64,000 nucleotides of DNA from Hetaerina americana (Eukaryota; Arthropoda; Insecta; Odonata; Calopterygidae), in the NCBI GenBank assembly GCA_022747635.1, contig JAKTNV010000651.1:23075-87074 (forward strand), read 5' to 3'. Positions 28,120 to 41,479 of this stretch are shown here, piece after piece. A model generated the notes under the pieces. That model did no database searches. It was given only the letters and a program-made list of their open reading frames with translations, and was not told the origin of the DNA. The position numbers were made by a program, and so were the translations under genes. Within the stretch, counting starts at the first letter, position 1, and each line of letters opens with the position of its first letter.

Positions 28120-29271
28120 CTAAAATGCAAATAGATCCGTGCTATTTCATAGCCAAATTCTTATAAGTGATAAAAATTTCTAAAGAAGACTTGAATGCAA
28201 TAATTTGGAAATTAAAAGTCATAGAAAGTGTGTAAAAATAATATTATAAGAAATTTTTTAATTCAAGATGTCATTCGTATTTCGGCGTTGCGTCTACGTA
28301 GTTATTCCAAAATCCGCATAGCGCTGACTTACGGTGGTGTGATGTACGGGTACTGATATTGCTGCCTCTTTCGGAGTATTAGAGTACTCCGTGTTCGATC
28401 CCATCGAGTGGTCGAGTGAATTGTGTTCCCTTCGCGACCAACGCACTCACACTCTCCGTCCCTCATGACGTCACTCGCAAACGTTTAGAATTCTCCTTTT
28501 CTGTGCGTTTTTAAACACGAAAATTACTATAAAATGTGTTTTTAGTGTTCCACAATAAATATATTATATTTAATTAATCAAATTCTTGGGTGTATTATTC
28601 GTAATAAAGGATACATTGAACCATTTAAATTACTTTTATTAATAATTTTATTTAAAAATAATGTCATGCGAGAAAATTTAAGTGATTGAATTTAAATCTA
28701 GGTCTGCTTTCTTTTAATTATTCCAATCGTTTTGTATGGCAAATATTGCTATGCTTTCGTGTTTTCCTATTCTAAAATTAAAATACCCTAAACCGTTACC
28801 TATATATATATATATTTAATGCTCATCTCTTGAGCATTAAATATAAAGTTATATGATTTATGTCAGCATGCCAGTAAGTTATTAGGACGAAATAAACAAT
28901 CTGTCTTGCTACCAAAGTTGAATTACATAATCCTTCCTATTAACCGGGAAAATGTCACTCCATCAATAAATCGATGCACTCTTGGAAAGTAAATTGAAAT
29001 AAACAATACATATTATAGGGGAACGAAATTGCTGACGATATTGCAGTTACATGGATTACGTAAAATTATGAGACATTTTATGGGGAGATAATAATCTCGT
29101 ATCTCTTATGCGAAATGTAATGGGAATTCGAGTAATAGGTTTATAGCGACTCGCAGAATAAGTGAAAAGTAATCATAGTGTAATTATTAAAAAGCATTCA
29201 ACGTGAATTAATACAATTCTTATTTATCAAATACCACTTAACACTTACACGTGTCCACTACGTGAATTTCC
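27661..29271. repeat. Interspersed repeats, including family alpha copy 2
   Basis: 27950-28050 carries the GCGCCGTATGGCG module next to (TA)n. 28150-28650 is repeat alpha with GTGTTCGATCCC. The rest (28650-29271) is AT-rich with no recognised feature. Confidence 0.7.
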
Positions 29272-32100
29272 ATCGAAATTCTAACGACAGGCTAATAGAC
29301 GTTCATCAAGAAATCACAAAAGTTATGTCAGCAAAAATGATTTAGTTATTAGGAAGATATTCACAAAATCTCCACGTGCTTCTGTCTTGTATCCCTAGAT
29401 CATCCATCCTATTTATCCGTGATAACCTCATCCCAAATGCTAATGTCGCGGAGAGTCGTTTGGAATAATGCACGCGTGAAAAGTCGAAAAATTAATTTTT
29501 TTTAAATGCGAAATGGCCCCATACTCCAGATTGCGGACATGCTGACGTAATATTTCCTTAAGTACGTAAATTTATAAGAGTGATTTCATCAGAGAGAAGA
29601 AATAATATCTACTAATCTAATACTATATGTAATCTAAACTCGATTAACTGGCTTATTACTAGTAGAAAAGCATAGAAGTAATTTGAGGGAGTACGCAACT
29701 AAGTCGTAATTATTAATTAGGTTCCGAATGAAAACCAAAAAGCTAAGTCACCTTCCCATTCTTACCTAAAGTGAATCATTCATACTTTACTTATGCCACT
29801 GGAAACTGTTGTAGTCCTACTTAAATTCGTAGTAATACGTGCGTAGTAGTACGAAACTAAGTTTGTAAAAATTGAGGAGAATTCACCTTTGGTCTAAGGG
29901 CTTCCGTCACGTAACCCGGTAGGTATTACGTGTCAAAAAAATTTAACCACGACGAAGCCGCTCCTATGCGAAAATGGTTATGGAAATAGGCCACTCATGG
30001 AATACTATACACCTATGCCTTTTGAACTCCGAACATTGATAAAATCCTTAGTTATCTACACATCACCCTGAATATGAAACGTTACCTACTTACCACGATT
30101 TCCACCAGCTCTTGATGTCGAACTCCTTGGCTGGGTTATTCCGCGGTCTCCCTACTATCACGACTTGTTCCCATGGAGCTGGAAGATTAAGTCCTTTTCG
30201 ATCCAACCTGTTTGGAATATCTCACCAGTTCCTCATTCACCCCCTGGCTTCCCTGGAACAAATTTAAAAATGATCATCATCAATCATCAGAGAAAACGAA
30301 AATCAATTTTCGAGTGGATTAGGGAAATCTGAGTGAGATACGTCCAGGAATCAGTCCAGAGTACCATATCAATAACTAATTTTAACTAAGAAATGACCAC
30401 TTAAAGTAATCAATTGATAGGACAGGTATTAATAACAACCAAAACTTGGTTTGATACCACAAATGGCATAGGTTTACATGAGAGGCTACTGAGAAATTGA
30501 TTGGTTAGAATGTCAATTTTATATTGAGAAACAGCAAAATACATTTACACCTTTTCCTACGACTGGATCTGATCACAATTTAGTAATTAGCAATTTAGTA
30601 ATATTTTGCATCTGTCTGAAGCAGTACAATAAGGGAGGAGATTCAGGCAGCAGAAAAAATTGTAACTGAAGGAAAGACGCTGGGAACTATGAAGAAGAAT
30701 TGGGGATGTATATGAAAATGGGAATACATCTTCTGCCTCCTGCATGGAAATGGCCAAAGGACAAGAAACCAAAGGACAAGAAAGACAAAGGATTATGGAC
30801 TGAATGATTAGAAAGATAGAAATGTGGAGAAAAGTTAAAAAGTAAGAAAAGCAAATTGTAGCAAACAATCTAAGCTAAGTCAATAACCACGAAATATCAG
30901 AAAGGTGGAAGGAATGCAGATCTTTTATAAGGAAATTAAACAAGCGACATCATGATAAAAAAATTGTGTACATAGAATAGTTTATTATAAGGCTTAACTG
31001 ATTAAATGGGCGAAAGAAAATGAAAGAAATTTTAACAAAAAAAGACAATGGGGGTTTAAAATATTCCTGTGTTACTTTTAAAAAATTTAAATAGTGTAGG
31101 AAGAAGATTTTTTTAAAACTATTTATTGGAAATTACGAAGGATGAATTTGGCCAGAAGAATTTTTTAAATGAGTGTTAGTTCCTATTCCAAAAATGGAAA
31201 AGGCTATAAATATATGTTTTGTATGCATCGCAATAAGTCTGATTTTGCATGCAGCTTGAAATAGTTTTTATGGTCTCAGTCATAGCATTTATGAGGCAGG
31301 TTAAGCTGGAAGACGAATTGATTTGGATAATATCCGAAAAAGTAGCAGCAGTTCAAAAGGACTATTGACAAATGAAGTTGGATTTCACACACCAAAGGAT
31401 TTATTCATTTCAAAACTATCTATTAACATATTACTTTAGGTGAGAGATTAGCTGGGGTCATCAACCATTGAGTAATGAAGAGAGCAAATGAGTATAAGGG
31501 CAATGAACAGTTTGAATCAGGAACCTGGAAGAGTATGTCAGTAATGACGTAGCAAGTAAACACGAGCATATGATCAGGAATGAGGATGTATTTTTATGCA
31601 CCTTGTACTTTTATAAAGCATTTAATCAAGTAAACTGGGTACACATATAAATTAAGGTGGGAGTATACGAGAGGGATTCACATCTTATCTGCTAGCCATT
31701 CATTTCCTGAAATGCAAAGAAGAATAAAGTAAACAAAGGCACATGGAGAGAAAAGGTGGAAGGGATGAAGCCAGTGATGGCCAATATAGCCCAATCTTTT
31801 CAATATTAAGGTATAGTAAGTTGTGCACACATAATGGGAGGGCTGATGAAGTAAGTGGGGAAGCCATCAATTATGCGTGTTGATATTCAAACATTAGTCA
31901 GCCAGTCTACCAACGGGAAACAATTATTTATTATCACAGCACAGGATCAGTGCTATTTTATTTATTTCAAAGGGGGTGGCAGAGCAGCAAGGAGAGAAAA
32001 AAACTTACATAAGGAGGGGAGTGGGTTGGGTGTAAAATTAGAGTGAGTTGATGACAGGCATACTAATGAATGAATTAAAGGAAATACTATTTTTGTTTTT
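29272..32100 (+). repeat. Segmental duplication, copy A1
   Basis: Matches 33700-37513 in direct orientation at high identity. A1 lacks 937 bp present in A2 (34753-35689) at the join near 30330, plus ~110 bp near 31960. It holds LINE relics (around 31130-31260 a V-L-V-P-I-P-K motif can be read) but no intact gene. Confidence 0.88.
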
Positions 32101-32107
32101 ATACATA

Positions 32108-32143
32108 TACATATATATATATATATATATATATTTATTTATT

Positions 32144-32210
<67 letters not shown>

Positions 32211-32245
32211 TATTTAATCGCCGTTTGGCGGGATTTCGCGTTTAA

Positions 32246-32317
<72 letters not shown>

Positions 32318-32365
32318 AGTATTTAATCGCCGTTTGGCGGGATTTCGCGTTTAAATGTATATATA
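32108..32365. repeat. (TA)n tracts with two copies of a GCCGTTTGGCGGG module
   Basis: TATTTAATCGCCGTTTGGCG occurs near 32212 and 32316, each following a TA tract and each followed by GGATTTCGCGTTTAAATG and more TA. It is a ~104-bp tandem duplication of module plus microsatellite. Confidence 0.85.
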
Positions 32366-33695
32366 CTACCTTGATCAAAAAGTTCCCGGAATAACCACTG
32401 TGTGGCGCTCCCATCGTTCCGATTTGAGTTCTGTATTTTTTGTTAAATTGGTACATCTGTTGTTGATATTCCCTTTAAATCTTAGTGTCATAACTTGACA
32501 TTTGCAAAAGTTACGCAGCCAAGAGTACATCTATCTCTGTGTGTGTTGGCGATTTTTTACAATTTCAGAAATGGATTTAAATTTTCAGCAACGAACTTGT
32601 ATTAAATTTTGCGTAAAAAACGGATTTAGTGGCGCACGGACGTAGGAAATGTTGGAAAAGTGTTTCGGCAACGATTCTCTAAAAAAACGGTCGTTTACCA
32701 GTGGCACGAGCGGTTCAGAAGTGGTCGTGAGTCAATCGAAGATGATGAACGCAGTGGCAGACCATCGACATCGAAAGTCGGTGAAAAAATTGATAAAGTA
32801 AAAGAAATGTTGGTCAATAACCGCAAATTAACCATCAGAGAAATAGCGGAGGACTTGAACATTGCCTATGGATCCGCCCAAGACATTGTGGTTAATGATT
32901 TGGGTTTCCGTCGTGTAGCAGCAAAGTTGGTGCCAAAAGACCTCAATTTCATGCAAAAAAGAGACCGTGTTGACGTCGCAAAAGACATGATTTGCGAGGC
33001 TGAATCCGATCCCACATTCATCAAAAGGATCATTACTGGAGACGAGACGTGGGTTTATGAGTACGACACGCAATCCAGATATCAGGCAAGTGAATGGCGT
33101 TCACCAAATGAGCCGAGACCAAAAAAAACCACGTCGTTTTCAGTCAAAAAAGAAGACAATGCTGACGGTTTTCATGGATTACAACGGTGTAGTGCATCAT
33201 GAATTTTTGCCAGAAGGCCAGACAGTAAACAAAGAGTATTATTTGGGCGTTATGAGACGTTTGCGTGAAGCAATTCGCCGAAAGAGACCAAAAATGTGGG
33301 CAGAAAACTCGTGGATTTTGCACCATGATAACGCACCGTCGCACAGTGCTATCATTATTCGTAATTTTTTGACGAAAAATGCAACAAATAACATCCAACA
33401 GCCACCGAATTCACCTGATTTGGCTCCCTGTGACTTCTTTCTGTTCAATCGAGTTAAAAAACCATTACGGGGAACGCGTTTTAGCAGCCGAGAGGAAGTA
33501 ATGGAAAAATCGCAGGAAGCACTGATGGACATACCGAAAACCGACCGTAACTTTTGCAAATGTCAAGTTATGACACTAAGATTTAAAGGGAATATCAACA
33601 ACAGATGTACCAATTTAACAAAAAAAACAGAACTCAAATCGGAACGATGGGAGCGCCACACGGTGGTTATTCCGGGAACGTTTTGATCAAGGTAG
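32366..33695 (+). mobile_element. Mariner copy 1, rearranged and defective
   Basis: TA target duplications (32364-32365 and 33696-33697) flank ends beginning CTACCTTGATCAAAA. Unlike copy 3, the last ~150 bp are an inverted copy of the element's own first ~150 bp (including CATAACTTGACATTTGCAAA), which replaces the transposase C-terminus and normal right end. The element sits exactly at the start of segmental copy A2. Confidence 0.9.
32571..33560 (+). pseudogene. Mariner transposase pseudogene (copy 1)
   Basis: The D,D34D transposase motifs I-T-G-D-E-T-W, H-H-D-N-A-P-S-H and S-P-D-L-A-P-C-D-F-F are present. There is a TAG near 32643, a one-base deletion in an A-run near 32681, and a frame change at an eight-A run (33121-33128). 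The C-terminal end is lost after I-P-K-T. Confidence 0.9.
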
Positions 33696-33699
33696 TATG

Positions 33700-36600
33700 A
33701 TCGAAATTCTAACGATAGGCTAATAGACGTTCATCTAGAAATCACAAAAGTGATGTCAGCAAAAAGGCAATAGTTATTAGGAAGATATTCACAAAATCTC
33801 TACGTGGTTCTGTCTGGTATCCCTAGATCATCCATCCTATTTAGCCGTGACAGCCGCATCCCAAATACGAATGTCGCGGAGAGTCGTTTGGAATAATTCA
33901 CTCGTGAAAAGTCGAAAAAATAATTTTTTTAAAAACGCGAATTGACCCCATACTCCTGGTTGCGGACATGCTGACGTAATATTTCCTTAAGTACGTAAAT
34001 TTAAGAGTGATTTTATCGGAGAGAAGAAATAATATCTACTAATCTAATACCATATGTAATCTAAACTCGATTAACTGGCTTATTACCAGTAGAAAAGCAT
34101 AGAAGTAATCTGAGGGAGTAAGTAACTAAGTCGTAATTATTAATTAGGTTCCGAATGAAAACCAAGAAGCTAAGTCACCTTCCGATTCTTACCTCAAGTG
34201 AACCATTCATATTTTACTTATTCCACTGGAAACGGTTGTAGTAATACTTACATGCGTAGTAATACGTAATACGAAACTAAGTTTGTAAAAACTGAGAAGA
34301 ATTCAGCTAAGGTCTAAGGGCTTTCGTCTCGTAACCCGGTAGGTATTACGTGTCAAAACAATTTAATCACGACGACGCCGCTCCTATGTGAAGAATGGTT
34401 ATGGAAATAGGCCACTCATGGAATATACACCTATGCCATTTGAACTCAGAACATTGATAAAATCCTTAGTTATCTACACATCACTCTGAATATGAAACGT
34501 TACCTACTTACCACGATTTCCACCAGCTCTCGATGTCAACCTCCTTGGCTGGGTTATTCCGTGGTCCCCCTACTATCACGACTTCTTCCCATGGAGCTGG
34601 AAGATTCCGATTCCTGTCCGATCCAACCCGCTTGGAATGTCTCACCAGTTCCTCATTCACCCCCTAGCTTCCCTGGAAAAAATTTAAAAATGATCATCAT
34701 CAATCATCAGAGAAAACGAAAATCAATTTTCGAGTGGATTAGGGAAATCTTTAAAAGAACAGCTAGAACTAAGAAAAGGATTTTTAAGTCTCAGTTCACG
34801 ACTTCTTAGTTCGGCATTGAAAGCACGACGCATCCTAAAACACAAGGGATAGTTTTGAATAAAATGACGATATTACATATCACACTATTCGGGAAAATGA
34901 TTACGCACTAATTAGAACACTCAACAGTAAGCCTCTAACAGGTAAGAATATCGAACCCTCACGGGCGCGGTAAGAATAAAATATTTCTATCACTCCCTAT
35001 GCACATGCACATAAGCGAAGTTAACTGTTTTGAAAGAACTATGGCCCATTAACGTGAAATTCGAGCCAACTTTGTTAATTTAACCAAAACACTTTCATTG
35101 AGAACTATTGTATGATTATTACTTGATGGCACCAATGAGCAATGTTCTAAGTTTGGGCTTCGTGCATGGATGGAGCTACTTACCTCCGATCGCTGCGAAG
35201 AGTCGGGGCAGAGTGAGGGCGAGTTATGAAGAAGTACTGCCCTCACAAGTGACGTATTACGATGACGAAGAAAGGTATAACAGGGAGCGGGGGGAAATGA
35301 ACAAGTGTTGCTCAAGTCAAACTTTCTGAAACCGTTAGCAGTAAATTGAAAAGAGGCCACGGCTGCTTGTCCTCTATACCACACTACGCAAGATTTAATG
35401 CAGAGGTCTCCCCATTTAACTCGAGGGGTGGACGTCAAATGGGTCAGCTAGAGTGTTACCTAAAGCGAGAGGGAGCCGTTGACCACGAATGCCAGTTTAA
35501 CTCCTCGACTCATGAGATAGGCCGATGAGCTTCCCACGCCGTGTGAAAGGAATCGAATGGGGGAGTTGGGATGGTTCTGACTTTGGTTCCCTTCAAAGAT
35601 GGAGGGGCTGGGATTTTTCGGCGAGGCCATTGGAGAGGCGTAGTAGACCCATTACTCCGGAAAAATATTAAACTTGTTTATTTGCTGAGTGAGATACGTC
35701 AAGGAATCAGTCCAGAGTACCATATCAATAATTAATTTTAACTAAGAAATGACCACTTAAAGTAATCAATTGATTAGACAGGTATTCAAAACAACCAAAA
35801 CTTGGTTTGACACCACAAGTACCTTACGTTTAAATGGGAGGCTACTCAGAAATTGATTGGTTAGACTATCATTCTGACCTGAATCTGATCACAATTTAGT
35901 AATTAGCAATTTAGTAAAATTTTGCATCTGTCTGAAGCAGTACAATAAGGGAGGATATACATGCGGGCGAAAATATTATAACTAATGGAAAGACGCTGGG
36001 AACTATGAAGAAGAATTGGGGACATATATCAAAATGGGAATACATCTTCTGCCTCCTGCATGGAAATGGCCATAGGACAAGAAACCAAAGGACAAGAAAG
36101 ACAAAGGATTATGGACTGAATGATTAGAAAGATTGAAATGTGGAGAAATGTTAGGAAGTAAGAAAATCAAATTGTAGCAAACAATCTAAGCTAAGTCAAG
36201 AACCACGAAATATCAGAGAGGTGGAAGAAATACAGAGCTTTTATAAGGAAACTAAACAAACGACATCTTAATAAAAAATGGTGTACATAGAATAGTTTAT
36301 TTCAAGGCTTAAATGATTAAATGGACGAAAGAAAATGAAAGAAATTTTAACCAAAAAAGGCAATGGGGGTTGAAAACATTCCTGTGTTACTTTTAAAAAT
36401 TTAAATGGTGCAGGAAAAAGATTTTTTTAAACTTTTTATTGGCATTTACGAAGGATGAATTTGGCCAGAAGAATTTGTTAAATCAGTGTTAGTTCCTATT
36501 CCAAAAATGGAAAAGGCTATAAATATGTTTTGTATGCATCGCAATAAGTCTGATTTTGCATGCCGCTTAAAATAGTTTTTATGGTCTCCGTCATAGCATT

Positions 36601-37508
36601 AATGAGGCAGGTTTGGCTGGAAGACGAATTGATTTGGATAATATCCGAAAAAAGTAGCAGCAGTTCAAAAAGACTATTGACAAATGAAGTTTGATTTCAC
36701 GCACCAAAGGATTTACTCATTTCAAAACTAACTATTATCATATTACTTTAGGTGAGAGATTAGCTGGGGTCATCGACCATTGACTAAAGAAGAGAGCAAA
36801 TGAGTATAAAGACAATGAACAGTTTGAATCAGGAACCTGGAAGAGTATGTCAGTAATGTTCTATCAAGTAAACACGAGCATATGATCAGGAGTGAGGATG
36901 TATTTTTATGCACCTTGTACTTTTATAAAGCATTTAATCAAGTAAACTGGGTACACATTTAAGTTGGGAGTATACTAGAGGGATTCACATCTTATCTGCT
37001 ACCCATACATTTCCTGAAATGCAAAGAAGAATAAAGTAAACAAAGTCGCATGGAGAGAAAAGGTGGAAGGGATGAAGCCAGCGATGGCCAATATAGCCCA
37101 ATTATTCAATATTAAGGTATAGTAAGTTGTGCACACATCATGGGAGGGCTGATGAAGTAAGTGGGGAACCCATCAATTATGCGTGTTGATATTCAAATGT
37201 TAGTTAGCCAGTCTACCAACTGGAAACATTTATTTATTATCACAGCACAGGATCAGTGCTATTTTAAGGTGAGAATTAATCTTCAGGAATTGACAGTATT
37301 GAGAATCTGTAGAAATAGGATGATTAAAATAAACATTCAGGGACAAAAATTAGAAGCTCGCCTATTTTGGAATTTGTTTCAAAGAGGGTGGCAGAGCAGC
37401 AAAGGAGAGAAAAAAACTTACATAAGGTCGGGAGTGGGTTTGGTGTAAAATTCGAGTGAGTTGATGACAGGCATACTAATGAATTAATTAAAGAAACTAC
37501 TAGTTTTT

Positions 37509-37513
<5 letters not shown>
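33700..37513 (+). repeat. Segmental duplication, copy A2
   Basis: The direct counterpart of 29272-32100. It contains 937 bp (34753-35689) absent from A1; that insert has no recognisable gene. LINE relics occur around 36440-36530. The short open frames at 34492 and 35108 have no recognised motif and are not conserved in A1. Confidence 0.88.
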
Positions 37514-37543
<30 letters not shown>

Positions 37544-37576
37544 TTATTTATATATATATGTATATATATGTATACA

Positions 37577-37616
<40 letters not shown>

Positions 37617-37630
37617 ATTATATATATTTA
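37514..37630. repeat. (TA)n with TTTATTTA interruptions
   Basis: Marks the end of copy A2, as a similar tract marks the end of A1 at 32108. Confidence 0.9.
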
Positions 37631-37663
37631 TACAGAAGGAAAGTATAGTAAAGAACTTAGACC

Positions 37664-38015
37664 AACAAAGTTAGATTTTGAAAAGGAACGTGACGTAGAG
37701 GAAGATAGCTTTGGTTCAGTCATACTACACAATGAGATAAAAAGGGCATTAGGGGAGATGAAACTAAATAAGGCTGTAGGGGTTGATAACATCCCTGCAG
37801 AACTATTGGAATGTTTATGAAAAAGTGGGAGAAAGACGCCATATCGGCTTATTTGTAGTATCTATGAGGAAGTAATCTGTCCGGAAGACTTTGTGAGATC
37901 AGTTTTAGTTCTTATTCCGAAAACGGTAACGGTTACATCTTGTGAGGAGTACAGGACGATAAGTTTGATATCCCACACAGATAAAGTTCTTCTCAGGATC
38001 ATAAATAAAAGGATT
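37664..38015 (+). pseudogene. Reverse transcriptase relic of a non-LTR retrotransposon
   Basis: The plus-strand frame shows G-E-M-K-L-N-K-A-V-G-V-D-N-I-P-A-E-L-L near 37760, V-R-S-V-L-V-L-I-P-K near 37896, and Y-R-T-I-S-L-I-S-H-T-D-K-V-L-L-R-I-I near 37955. These are reverse transcriptase hallmarks, interrupted by at least one stop (near 37818). The minus-strand open frame over it is a shadow. Confidence 0.8.
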
Positions 38016-38169
38016 GAGTAGGGCAAAGATGCTTTGACACATGGAGTAGGGAGATGATGACAGGGACGTTGAGTAGGGATATTAAGGAAAGACTCATAAA
38101 AACTTTGATGAGAAGCGTATGTGTGTGTGCGTAGGAGAAGACATGTACGGCACGAAAACTCGGTCATTG

Positions 38170-38470
38170 ACGCAGGAGGATAGAATATACAATAGATAGG
38201 AGACTTTTGAAATGTGGGTGTGGAGAAGAATGGAATAGGTGAAATAGACAAGAAAACAAATGAGGAAGTACCTGGTATGGTGGGCAATGATCTTGTTGGG
38301 AGAAATCCTATGGAGGCAGGAAAAGTGGATGAAGGGGGTATTGACCGACAGTGGGATGTTGAAGACTGTAATAGAGGGGATAGGGAAGGAGCAGGATAGG
38401 GAGGTTTGACGGGATGATGGGAGGAAGAAATTACTCGGAGATGAAGAGGGACCAGAGTAGGATACTGGAT
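38170..38470 (+). pseudogene. Decayed LINE C-terminal fragment
   Basis: Diverged relative of 7567-7896: W-V-W-R-R-M-E at 38215-38235, T-N-E-E-V near 38257 and G-D-R-E-like text near 38380, in shifting frames. Non-functional. Confidence 0.55.
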
Positions 38471-38579
38471 TTTGTATTTTGTTAGGAATCAGAAAATATT
38501 TATTTAGTAGCTGTGTCCATCCAAAAACCTACCTTAACCAGTAGATTACCTAATAATAAAAATTCATTCAAGTGATGAC

Positions 38580-39240
38580 TATGTTTATGAATGAATTATA
38601 TCTAAAGGAACCGGGCGGGCCTCATTACACCTCCGAATAATCCGAGACCGATTGGGCGATTTACGCACCTCGCTCCCGCACGCATCTGCGACGCCAGCGT
38701 TAAATTTCTCCCAAGCGCCTTTAAGCCAATGGCTGAATTTGTCGCTGTGCCAATTACAGATGGCAAGGACGCTGGGATGCGTGGAAGGGGAAAAATAGTG
38801 GAACGGGCCCCGTGCTCGTTCGGAGCCCTCCAGGGCGGCCAAGTCACGAGGCACCTGCGAGGCAACCAATCCAATGACCGGAAGGTGACAGAGATTGCTG
38901 ACATTACAGACTCGCATACTTTGATCCGTTAATGGAATCCTCCGTGGATTACCGGGCAGTTCAATAATGAGTGCACCAAAAGTACGTAATTATGTCAAAC
39001 ATCACTTCAAGCTGAAGAATTTGAAGCAGCGTAATGTTTTGCTTGAAAGTGGTCCATTCCAAAAATCAAGATAAAGGCAGAAATCCTACGTATCCAACAC
39101 AGCAGCTCTTTTTCGGCGAGAGTCAACGGAATTTCATCATTTGGTAATCTAAGGGCTAAGGTAGGTTTTCTATGGACACAGCACCCAATTAATATCTTGT
39201 TTTTACTAAACACAACCAAACATTCTACTCTAAAATAGGC
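38580..39240. other. GC-richer unassigned segment
   Basis: 38620-38930 is noticeably richer in G and C than its neighbours and has overlapping open frames on both strands. None carries a motif I recognise. Nothing is assigned. Confidence 0.4.
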
Positions 39241-39735
39241 CCCTTTTGATCTCTGAATACATCCTTCCCCCCTTCATCCTGTCCGACATCCTATTCGTGT
39301 CCTTTCCTCGTTTTCCCAATATTCTCCCTTCCATTACAGTCTTCAACATCCCATTCCCAATTAAAATGCTCTACATCCATATTTTCTGCCTCCATAGGAT
39401 TTCTCCCCACAATCCCCTGTCCTCGCTCACCATACTCAGCACTTCCTCGTTTGTTTTACATTTGTTCCACTTCACCTTCTCCATTCTTCTCCACAATCAC
39501 ATTTCAAAAGCCTCCAATCTACTTCTATCATCCTGCCTCAGTGACCACGTTTCCGCGACGTACATAGCTACGCTTCTTAACATCCTTACTCAACGTCCCT
39601 GTCATCAATTCCCTCCCTGCGAAAGCCTCTTTGTTTAGTGCATTTATCCTCCTTACGTCCCTTCTACTGTAACCGTTTTGGTCCAAAACACCTTAGCCTC
39701 CTATTTTAATGTTAACCTTAGTCTTTCTGGAGCAG

Positions 39736-39858
39736 GGCTAAGCTTAACATTAAAATAGGAGGGCAAATACCAAAGCAGGTGGAACAGTTTACGTACCTCG
39801 GAAGTGTTTTGGACCAAAATGGTAAAAGTAGTCAACAGAATACGGCAGTGGAAAGATG
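39736..39858 (+). pseudogene. LINE reverse transcriptase downstream fragment
   Basis: The translation contains V-E-Q-F-T-Y-L-G-S-V-L-D-Q-N-G-K, a segment typical of LINEs after the reverse transcriptase core, and then stops. Related text runs inverted across 39260-39700. Confidence 0.65.
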
Positions 39859-40194
39859 ATGAATCCTCTTTTACAAATTTACATGGCTATCTTCGATAAG
39901 TTTAGTTGTTTCAGATAACAGGGAGGAAACGGCACCCTAATGCTTCTATTGGAAATTTCTCTCCTCCCCTTTTAAATTTGTCGTTGAAGTTCTACGGTGC
40001 TATTTGGCGAGAAATTGAAATAAGAACACCAATCCTAGATGAGGAGCAAAAGATAATTTGCCAACGAGTCACCAATCTAAGCAAATCTGCAACATACACC
40101 TATATGCAAACAACTTGGCACCAGTTCGACACGTCTGATAGCCCTAATAAGGGAGTGACACTTCGTGACGTCATCCCTTCCTCGCATACGAATA

Positions 40195-40656
40195 CTACCT
40201 TGATCAAAAAGTTCCCGGAATTTATTCAGAAAATTAAAAATACAAGTTTATTCCTCTAAATCTATATTGTCCCCTTCAAAGTAATCCCCATCGACTGCAA
40301 CACACTTATGCCAGCGCTTGATCCAATCCTCGAAACATTTTTTATATTCGGTTTTCGGTATGTCCATCAGTGCTTCCTGCGATTTTTCCATTACTTCCTC
40401 TCGGCTGCTAAAACGCGTTCCCCGTAATGGTTTTTTAACTCGATTGAACAGAAAGAAGTCACAGGGAGCCAAATCAGGTGAATTCGGTGGCTGTTGGATG
40501 GTATTTGTTGCATTTTTCGTCAAAAAATTACGAATAATGATAGCACTGTGCGACGGTGCGTTATCATGGTGCAAAATCCACGAGTTTTCTGCCCACATTT
40601 CTGGTCTCTTTCGGCGAATTGCTTCACGCAAACGTCTCATAACGCCCAAATAATAC
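40195..40656 (-). mobile_element. Mariner copy 2, truncated to its 3' end
   Basis: Begins CTACCTTGATC after a TA and contains the last ~133 transposase codons (minus strand, stop near 40248). They include H-H-D-N-A-P-S-H and A-P-C-D-F-F, open without a break. It ends abruptly at 40656 with no second inverted repeat, so it cannot move by itself. Confidence 0.9.
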
Positions 40657-41029
40657 TAGTGGTGCACATCTCGTGGCAATTTTAGTCATTAATTAACACC
40701 AAAACTGCATCATATCTGACGTCAGGGGACTTAGATCTCTTTCCTCCGGAGTGTTTGCACACTAAAAGAGAAAAATATATTATTCCAAATTATTTACTAA
40801 TGTAATCGTCATTGCTTCTTAATTTTCAATTACTTGGGTAGTTTTCTTTTAGCTTCCTCATTAGATATTTCCTTTAAAATTCAAATAAAATTTTTCGGGT
40901 ACCAGTTCTTTGTGGGAAACCAAAAGAAGCTTAGTATACAAGGTGAGATCACAAATGCACAGGACTCATTATATAACTTGTTTAAGCTTAATTTAACTTG
41001 TCGACCTCAAAGTAAATGCCTTGGTTGAC

Positions 41030-41243
41030 GACACACGGACGAGGGCTCCATCTGACCGTGTCCGACCTGCCCCTTCGTTTCCCCTTCGTTTCCGAGGGAC
41101 GAGGGCTCTTCCCAGGTAACGCGTGTCGAGACCGCGGCCGCCCTTCCATATTTTTCGTCCCGATGGACGAGGTCTATACCTAGGTTATGCGCGTAGTTAC
41201 CGCGTCCGTTCGCCGTACCCCCTCCCTACCCGACGGACGTGGG

Positions 41244-41248
<5 letters not shown>
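41030..41248 (-). repeat. GC-rich minisatellite, about three units (inverted)
   Basis: Degenerate ~68-bp units containing GACGAGGGCT and GGTAACGCGTGTCGAGACCG-like text. They are the reverse complement of the array at 55644-56220 and abut a (TA)n tract, as that one does. Confidence 0.75.
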
Positions 41249-41319
<71 letters not shown>

Positions 41320-41396
41320 TTATTTATTTATTTATTTATATTTATATATATATAAATATATATATATACATATATATGTATGTATGTAAAACAAGT
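41246..41396. repeat. (TA)n microsatellite with TTTA block
   Basis: A pure TA run followed by TATTTATTTATTTAT and further TA. The junction with the minisatellite mirrors that at 55643. Confidence 0.9.
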
Positions 41397-41479
41397 GATA
41401 ATGTTGACCTCTCTCTCGTCGTGGAATGGGATAAGGGCAAGATGCCGAATGCGAAGGACGATTACTGAATGAAATCAAA

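Noticed and set aside
38585..38932. Up to 110-codon frames on both strands near 38.6-38.9 kb
   Set aside because: Three overlapping frames of similar length in GC-richer DNA; none has a motif or splice context.
39906..40259. 117-codon plus-strand frame ending in mariner copy 2
   Set aside because: It runs into the mariner inverted repeat and has no recognisable domain.
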